A stretch of 64,000 nucleotides of DNA from Lachnoclostridium sp. An131 (GTDB lineage Bacteria; Bacillota; Clostridia; Lachnospirales; Lachnospiraceae): assembly GCF_002160825.1 (NCBI RefSeq), contig NZ_NFLI01000002.1, forward strand, positions 62,001-126,000, read 5' to 3'. The stretch's first letter is position 1. Each line of letters begins with the position of its first letter. Positions 41,044-48,400 of the stretch are shown here, piece by piece. The translations under genes and the position numbers were made by a program. Below the pieces are notes generated by a model. It did not search any database. It had not been told where the DNA came from and saw only the letters and a program-made list of their open reading frames with translations.

Positions 41044-41580
41044 GTGGAGACGAAAATAAGGATGGAAGTCGCAGAGATCACGGACTCGTCATTGGAAAGG
41101 TTCCGTGACAGCCTTTACGAAAAAGAAAAGGCTTACGCAACTGTAAAAAAATATGTGAGGGAGCTGAAATTTATTACGGCTGAGGCGGTATTGTCCGGGC
41201 GTGCCGAGATCAGCATGAAAGGGAAAAACAGAATTGTAATCCTGACTGAAGCGCTCAGAAAAAAGCTGAAGAGCTATATGAAAGAGGCAGGAATCAGGAC
41301 AGGGGTCGTCTTCCGAACCAGAAGCGGGCGTCCGATGGACAGAAGCAATATCTGGAGCGACATGAAAAAGCTGTGCAAAACAGCGGAGGTGGACAGGAGA
41401 AAGGTCTTTCCCCACAGCCTGCGCCATCTGTTTGCCAGGAGTTATTACAGCATGGATAAGGATCTGGCCCGTCTGGCCGATATCCTGGGCCATTCTTCTA
41501 TTGAGACCACAAGGATCTATGTGACAGCAGGCGTGAGTCTTTATGAAAAAACAATGCGGAGAATGAGGCTTGTCCTGTAA
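41044..41580 (+). CDS. internally deleted tyrosine recombinase
   Basis: 178 residues, against about 300 for intact relatives. The first 36 residues match the start of the N-terminal SAM-like domain (LERFRDSLYEKEKAYATVKKYVR). It then jumps directly into the catalytic domain at ELKFITAEAVLSGRAEISMKGK. HSLRHLFA, GHSSIETTRIYV with the nucleophile Tyr, and the C-terminal helix are present. The box with the first catalytic Arg (normally G-x-R-x-S-E-L) is lost at the junction. The frame is open throughout. It ends four bases before a 24-bp inverted repeat, so it was probably the invertase of that switch. GTG start with GGAGG six bases before. Confidence 0.82.
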   Translation: METKIRMEVAEITDSSLERFRDSLYEKEKAYATVKKYVRELKFITAEAVLSGRAEISMKGKNRIVILTEALRKKLKSYMKEAGIRTGVVFRTRSGRPMDRSNIWSDMKKLCKTAEVDRRKVFPHSLRHLFARSYYSMDKDLARLADILGHSSIETTRIYVTAGVSLYEKTMRRMRLVL

Positions 41581-41650
41581 AAAACCACAGAATAATGATT
41601 CTGTGGTAGTGATACGCGTTCGACGGATAAGGAATATCTGTTTACATAGT

Positions 41651-41679
41651 AGTATAGCGGAAAAATTTGTGAAATGCAA
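41651..41679 (-). promoter_or_regulatory. leftward promoter inside the invertible segment
   Basis: Minus strand: TTGCAT (41674-41679), 17 bp, TATACT (41651-41656). In the present orientation it points away from the giant gene; inversion would aim it at the gene. Confidence 0.55.
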
Positions 41680-41731
41680 ATTATTTTTACAGCCTCGGCT
41701 GTGACGCCGGAAATATCCATACATGCCAAAG

Positions 41732-41780
41732 AGCCTGTAACCTATGGAGCTGGGTACAGGCTGTATTTTCTGCTGTCTTT
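41732..41780 (+). terminator. terminator inside the invertible segment
   Basis: AGCCTGTA pairs with TACAGGCT (15-nt loop) and is followed by a T-rich stretch, GTATTTTCTGCTGTCTTTT. It would stop read-through from the recombinase gene in this orientation. Confidence 0.6.
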
Positions 41781-41824
41781 TGTCAGATCAGACATTTTAT
41801 CCCGCGTTTTACAGGAACATCCGA

Positions 41825-41853
41825 TTGCTATATGAAGTATATATTTGTAATAT
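41825..41853 (+). promoter_or_regulatory. rightward promoter-like sequence inside the invertible segment
   Basis: TTGCTA (41825-41830), 17 bp, TAATAT (41848-41853), in an AT-rich tract. It points at the giant gene in the present orientation. It is a weaker match than the leftward one. Confidence 0.4.
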
Positions 41854-42043
41854 ATATCTGATTTTCTCTAAAAAATTCTGATAATTAACCACAGAATCAT
41901 TATTATGTGGTGACAATGCGAGAGACGAAACGAGGACACACAATATTCAAACACTTTTCATGGAATTTTCATGGAATGAACATACTTTTTCTGGAAGATC
42001 TAAAGAGATACGTTTTGGACGGAAGAGAAAGGAGAAGTTGTAG

Positions 42044-42451
42044 ATGAAAAAATATGCAAATCACAAGCTCAGATGGAAAGGCAGTATTCTGATAGCCCTT
42101 ATCAGTGCTATTCTGCTTTATACACTGGCGACTGTATATGCAGAAGACGAGAAGGAGAGCCGGGCAGATGTGTCTGTAGAATGGCAGCCAGAGGCATCTG
42201 AGGCAAGGACGGGAGAGACGGTAGCGATTCGGCTTTCCTCTTACATAAATACGGAGACGGCAGAGTCTGCGGAGGTCAAAATTGCGCTCACAGAAGAGGA
42301 GGCGTCCATGCTGGGAGAGCTTCCGGAGGGACTGGCTCTGGAGAACGCGGAAGGCGGAGGAAGAACCGGAGGTCACAGAGCTACGGGAGCTGATACAGGA
42401 GAAAAAGGGTGGAACGCTGAATTTTACGGCGTCTTTTGGCTGGACGCTTGA
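42044..42451 (+). CDS. N-terminal fragment of the giant Cna-B surface protein (before the frameshift)
   Basis: 135 residues. MKKYANHKLRWKGSILIALISAILLYTLATVYAEDE gives a signal peptide with a likely cut after VYA. The mature start has SVEWQPEASEARTGETVAIRLSS. Up to LPEGLALENAE the protein reads sensibly. After that the frame turns into low-complexity nonsense (GGGRTGGHRATG) and stops. The next frame carries the continuation. AAAGGAG lies before the ATG. The two open frames overlap because of the shift, not because they are two genes. Confidence 0.8.
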   Translation: MKKYANHKLRWKGSILIALISAILLYTLATVYAEDEKESRADVSVEWQPEASEARTGETVAIRLSSYINTETAESAEVKIALTEEEASMLGELPEGLALENAEGGGRTGGHRATGADTGEKGWNAEFYGVFWLDA

Positions 42452-45400
42452 GGCGGTGGGGAAGGGCAGTGTCACGCTTGAGACTGTTTTGAATGGTTCA
42501 GAGGACGGAACAGAGAGCGAAGCGCTTCTCGGTGACGCCGGTTTTGATGTGGTACTGCGTTCTCAGAACCGAGAGGATACGGGGACTGTATATACGCAGG
42601 ATCAGTCGCTTCGCCTGACGCTGGCTCTGCCGGAAGGAATTACGCTTCCGGAGGGCGAGCTTACTTTTGATGCGCAGACCCAGACGCTGATGCTGGACGG
42701 CAGCGCTTTGATTCAGCTGTCCGGGCTGCCGGAAGGGATGACCCTGACAGAGTGCGCCAGGACAGAGGAGGGGCTGTCCTTCACACTGGAGCGTTCGGAG
42801 GCTTATGACAGCGGCACCGGACAGGAGCCGGAAGAGCTGGCAGATCTGGAATTGACGCTGACGGTCAGCGGCAGCGTCCTTGCGGCAGACGCGCAGACAT
42901 CCGCCGGCGCGTCTGAAATCCGTCTGGACGCGGAGCTGGAGTCTGTGCCGCTGGCAGGCACTGCGGACAGCCGTACGGCGTCCGCAGCCTGCAGCATCTC
43001 TGCAGATGGCGAAAAAACGGAAAATGCGGAGGAAGCCGTGCCGGAGGAGGAAAGTCTTCCGGAGGTACAGAGCCTGGGAGACACGGTTGAGGTCGCCGCG
43101 AGGGAAGGAGCTCTTGAACAGACCATCGTCTGGTCTGATAACAACAATGAGAGCAGCACCCGCCCGGGTGCGGATGAATATGCAGAAAGCTATGCGCCCG
43201 GACTGAAATTTACCCTGACAGAGCTGAACGAAGCTGGGGAGCCTGTGGGCAGCGCGGAAGGCCCCACGGAGCTGACAGAGAGCAATATGGCTGATGTAGG
43301 ACTTGAGGCGATGCCTGTACCGTCTGTGCAGGAGGATGGAGTAGACGTCTATGAGCTGGGCTATGACAGCCTGCCTTCCGTAATCACAGTGACGGATATC
43401 GATGGAAATTCTGTCAGCTACCAGGTGGACTGGGAGCTGGGAGATCCCGTGGAGGCGGAAGGATACACGCTGGTGGAGGTGACGAAGGAGGAGATAGAAA
43501 GCGGCGGGATTGCCTCTGTAACTACGCCAGGCTGGTATTATGTGCTGGAGACAGAATTTACTTTTGATGTTACTGTCCGCTGGGGAGATCTGGGCTCGGC
43601 ACAGGGACTTACGGAGGCGATATTAAGAGAGCTTCAGCTTTATATAGAGATAGGCGGCAATTCCCAGACGTATTCACTTTATGAGATTCAGGATGTCCTT
43701 CAGATTGATACCTCCGGGATTACGGAAAATCCTACATCGGGTACGGTGACGATTTCTGGAATGTGGAAATACAATCTGGATGGAACGGAGGCTGTGTATT
43801 ATATTACTTGCGATGACGGAGCAATTACCTCCGGAGATCTGCCGGATGCCGGGCTGGAGGAGGGAGATTCTTTCAGCCTCACGATTGACAATTCGAATGT
43901 TTCGAACGTCAGTTCTGTGACAGACCGGCTTTACAGCGGAGGATCGCTTTACCTGACGCTGACGGGAACGACGGATTATCATGCAGTCAAAATGTGGCTC
44001 GATGACGGAGAAGAGGAGACGAAAGACGAACGTCCTACAGGAGAATTCCAGCTCTGGCGCTATCGCGCAGGCTCTGATTATAGCACGGCTGCTCCTGTCA
44101 GAGATGAGGACGGCGAAATTTTGACAATCGATCTGACGCAGGAGGATACGATATCTATTGATTTTTCTGATTTGCCGAAATACGACTCGGAGGGTTATGA
44201 ATATATTTATGTGGTCCGGGAATATATGGATGGGGACGGATACGAGCAGGTATTTGGAGCAGTCCAGGAGGATGGAAGCACAGACGATACGGTATGGGTT
44301 TCCGGGGATGACGGTCATTTGACGGAAGGAGTGCGGGAATCCGGAGATACCTATCTGTATGACGGAGGAACGCTTTCCAACCGTATTACGGACACCGTTC
44401 AGACGGAGGCGGTAAAGACCTGGGAGGCATCCGCTTTCCAGGCGGATTTTGAGGATGTGACAGTAGTGCTGACTCTTCAGTCGCGGCTGAAAAATGATCC
44501 GGATGCCGGCTGGGAGGATGTGGTTCAGAACGGAAGCACTGTCACGGAGACCATGGGGGATTTTACGGCAGAGAACCTGTCGGCCTCTGTCAGCCTTACC
44601 ATGCCAAGATATGATGAGCTTGGGCGTGAGCTGGAGTACCGCTGGGTGGAGACGGCTGTCTACCAGGGAGAGGAACTGACGGATAACCTTCTGGAAACGG
44701 ACGGAGAAGGGGGAGGAAGCTTTACTCTGGTTCAGGAGAATATAGAGGTACGGTATGATTCTGAATCTGTCATAGATGAAGGAGGAGACGGGTCTTCGGA
44801 AAACCCCTATTCCACAGATGTGACCAATTCCATCGCCAATACCATAGATTATCTGGCGGAAAAGATCTGGCTGAATGAAGAGGGAGAAGAATATGAGCCG
44901 GAAAATACAACAATTACCTTCAATGTGTACCGTATTTTGAGCGGCGGCAGCCTGTCGGAGGCCGATGAGCCGTACTTCACCTTTGAAATGGACGGCACAG
45001 CTGACGGAGAGCCCCGGGAAATCACCGTGGATGGTGAGACCTTCACAGTGGAGGAGACAAAAGCATGGGTGGTGACGGTATCAGATCTGCCCCAGTACGA
45101 TTCGGAGGGCCGCGAATATGAGTATGTGCTGCTGGAGAACGCGGCAAGCGGGATTACGCCTACTTATGAGACGATTCGTGATGAAGATGGAAATTATTCT
45201 ACGACGATCACCAATGCGCCGGGAACAGGCCACAGGATCACGGTCCGTAAGGAATGGATCGATGACAGCGATCTGCTCCACAGAGGGACGGTGGTGATCG
45301 GCGTCTACAGTAAAGTGGAGAAAGGCGGATATACACAGGATGAGCTGATTGCTGCGGTGGAGCTGAAGGATGGAATCTGGCAGGCGCAGGTAGGGATCGG

Positions 45401-48400
45401 AGAGCTTGATCCGGAGACGGAGGTATATGTCCGGGAAATCTCGGTAGATGGGAATAACGTGGTTTGGGAAGAGGGAGACCTGGTTTATGAGTCTGATGAT
45501 GCTTCGGAATATACGGCAGATCAGGTCGAGACTGAAAACCACAGATATGAGGTTACCTATCAGGAGGCTGTGCAGATTGCCAGTGAGACAGTCCACACGG
45601 TAGTAAACCGCCGTCTGGGCAACGTGGATCTGACCGTTACAAAGGAATGGGTAGACGGAACCGGGGAAATCCGGGATCAAATTGCGGATGTTCTGGAGGG
45701 CCTGGCGGAAGAGGATAAAATTTCTCTGGCTGTAAGACTGGAATTCGCAGATGATATGGATGCGGATACGAACGGGTATGCCATCAATTATGAGGACAAT
45801 ACTGTAACCATCAGTCCGGGAAATGAGGTAGAGATCCGGAAGCCAGGCGCAGACTGGCAGGAAGAGGACGACAGGGATACTTTAGAGTATTCTGAGGCGA
45901 TTCAGGCGATCGATTTGCAGGAGGAGTCGTCGACGTATTATTTCTGGAATCTGCCAAAATATGATCGGACTGGAAGGACAGTTCATTATCAGATAGATGA
46001 GGTCTGGGTAAAGGGCCATGAAGTTGTGTCACTCTCAGAGCTTGCGGCAAAGGATCCGGATACCTATGGTGAGCTCTATGAACTCTGGATCCAGTATCAG
46101 ACTGCGATCACAGAGGAAAGCTACGAGACAGCTGCCCGGCATGATATAGATAAGCAGGAGATCTCCATCACAAACAGGCTGTCCGGAACCAAGACACTGC
46201 TCTGGCATAAGCAGTGGAATGACATCTACAATAATGAGACGGGCCAGAGGCCGGATATCTATCTGAATATCTATGCGGTCAGCCATGTGGAGAATGCGGA
46301 CGGCAGTATTGCCGAGGTAACAGAGCTTTATCAGAGAAACTACAAATGGGAGTCTTCTCAGGGAGACGTAGATGGAGAGACAGGCGAGGATTACGACAGT
46401 ACCCGCCACTGGCATGCTGTTTTGGAGGGTGTGCCGATGTACGATGAGCTGGGCTATGAGATCATCTATTACGCGGTAGAGAATATGGCTGTGGACGGAA
46501 GCTCCTTTGACTATCAGGACACAGCCTACCGTATGGATGGCACAGAGCTTGGAACAGTGAAGGAAGCCAGCGAAGAAGCAAAGGCAAACGGAGAGGTATT
46601 GTCTGTGACGGACGCCGACGCAGGGGAATGCTATGCCCTCAAGGAGGGAGGGACCTTTGTAAATACCATATCCGGAACGGTGACGATTCAGGGAAGAAAG
46701 CTCTGGACGAATCTCCCGGCCTCTTATCCGGCTGAGGATTTCCCGACGGTGACCTTCGCGCTCTGCAGGAAGGTTCAGGGAGAAGCGGAGTCGGAAGAGA
46801 AAGAGGTGGCCACACTGACCGTATCGGAATGGGCAGATATCTATTCCAACGGCTCCTATACCTTCGAAATCCTTTATGAAGGCGCAAATACGATGACCAT
46901 CAGTACGGATCCGGATACAGGGGAAACAGCTATTGAAATAACCGGGGAAGCGGACGCAGCTTATCTTCCCAAATACGATCCGGCCGGAAGGCTCTATGAA
47001 TATACGTTGAAAGAGAAGGAGATTCAATGGCCGGCCGGAGTAACGGGAAGCTATGATGAAGCTGCAGGAGAAGAGGTTCCTGATGAAGGTGATATTTTTG
47101 ATACGTCTTCCGGTACGGCAGGCACCTATCAGCTCAACAATACATATCAGCCGGTGACAGGAGAGCTCTCCTTCCGGAAATATCTGTATTTGCCGCTTGA
47201 CGAAACCGATACGCCTGAGGCCTATCCGGCAGTGACCTTTGAGATATCGCGGACCTATACGACGAATGAGGGTGCAACATCGGATAAGGAGGTTGTGGAT
47301 ACAATAACTTGGAGCTCGGCGGAGATAGAAGAGGCATATAATGCGCTTGGAGAAAGCAGCACGGAGAAGCATGACGGACTTGTAGAGTGGTTTTACACCG
47401 CAGAGGATCTGGCAGTCTATGCGCCGAACGGTTCCCGGTACATTTATACGATCACAGAAGTGAAGACAAATCTGCAGGGATACGATACCTGGGCTGTGAA
47501 CGGGGATGTTGAGGCAGAAGATATAGACAGCATTACAGATCCTGCAGATCCAAATAAAAGCTATGAAGGTACAGAGGTCACCGGTCTTTATCCGGCAGAG
47601 TCCAGTGACACGGAGGAATCCGGCGATCCGGCTGAATCTAGTGATACAGCAGCGGCCACCTTTATCAACAGACAGGCGGATCCTGCGGAAACAGTGGAGA
47701 TCACGGGCCAGAAGGTCTGGGAGGATTATGGAAATATCTTTCATCTCAGGCCTGGTGATATTACGTTGACACTGTACCGCTATGCGGATTCACAGCCGGG
47801 ACAGGAGAATGCGATTGCAAGAGAAGAGGTTGCAGAGGAAAACTATGATCTTGAATGGAATAAGGATGCAGAAGAAAATGTCTGGACCTATACAATTACC
47901 GGAAAAACAGACAGCGGTGAGCTGGAACGCTACGCGCCTAACGGCATGGAATGGGTCTATGTAGTCGAGGAGACACTGGCTGAAGACAGTGAATACCAAA
48001 GTAAGCCTTCAAGCGGCGAGGTGTCCGGCGGGAGCTATTCTGAAAATGAGGGTACAGACACGGCCGCAGCCGCAGGCACGATCACAATGGACGATCTGAC
48101 GAATACCCTCCAGACCGATATATCATATAAGAAGGAATGGCAGGATTCGGAAGGAAATGTCATAACAGAGGATTACCTAGGCTACGAGCTAAAGGTAGAT
48201 TTCCAGCTCCAGGTAGCGGAGGTCACGGATAATGGCGGCACGGAAGAGATAAGCAACTGGAAGAATGCGGGTGAATATTTTGAAAGTGCGTTGTCTGAGG
48301 ATAATTATACTGCGATTTTTGGCGGTGATGGCAGCGATGAATATGATTTCACTGCATCTATCCAGGGCAGCATTGACAGCGGCGCCTGGAGCAATGGCGG

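Larger units (their letters stand above)
41584..41911. repeat. putative invertible DNA switch (24-bp inverted repeats, 280-bp insert)
   Basis: Left site 41584-41607: ACCACAGAAT, AATG, ATTCTGTGGT. Right site 41888-41911: ACCACAGAAT, CATT, ATTATGTGGT. The right site is the reverse complement of the left with one mismatch in 24. Each is itself a near-palindrome with an asymmetric centre, the design of a tyrosine recombinase crossover site. Between them are outward promoter-like sequences on both strands and a terminator. A recombinase gene lies on one side and a giant surface protein on the other. Confidence 0.8.

Noticed and set aside
42282-42360. TTG start for the 2,927-codon frame
   Set aside because: The first codons translate to a basic nonsense stretch (RSQKRRRPCWES) that is simply the wrong frame of the true N-terminal region.
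42330-42365. Programmed ribosomal frameshift in the giant gene
   Set aside because: There is no slippery heptamer, stimulator hairpin or internal Shine-Dalgarno of the usual kind. A mutation or sequencing error is simpler.
46035-47744. 569-codon minus-strand frame inside the giant surface protein gene
   Set aside because: It arises from biased codon use on the coding strand. Its Cys-, Ile- and Arg-rich translation is not protein-like.
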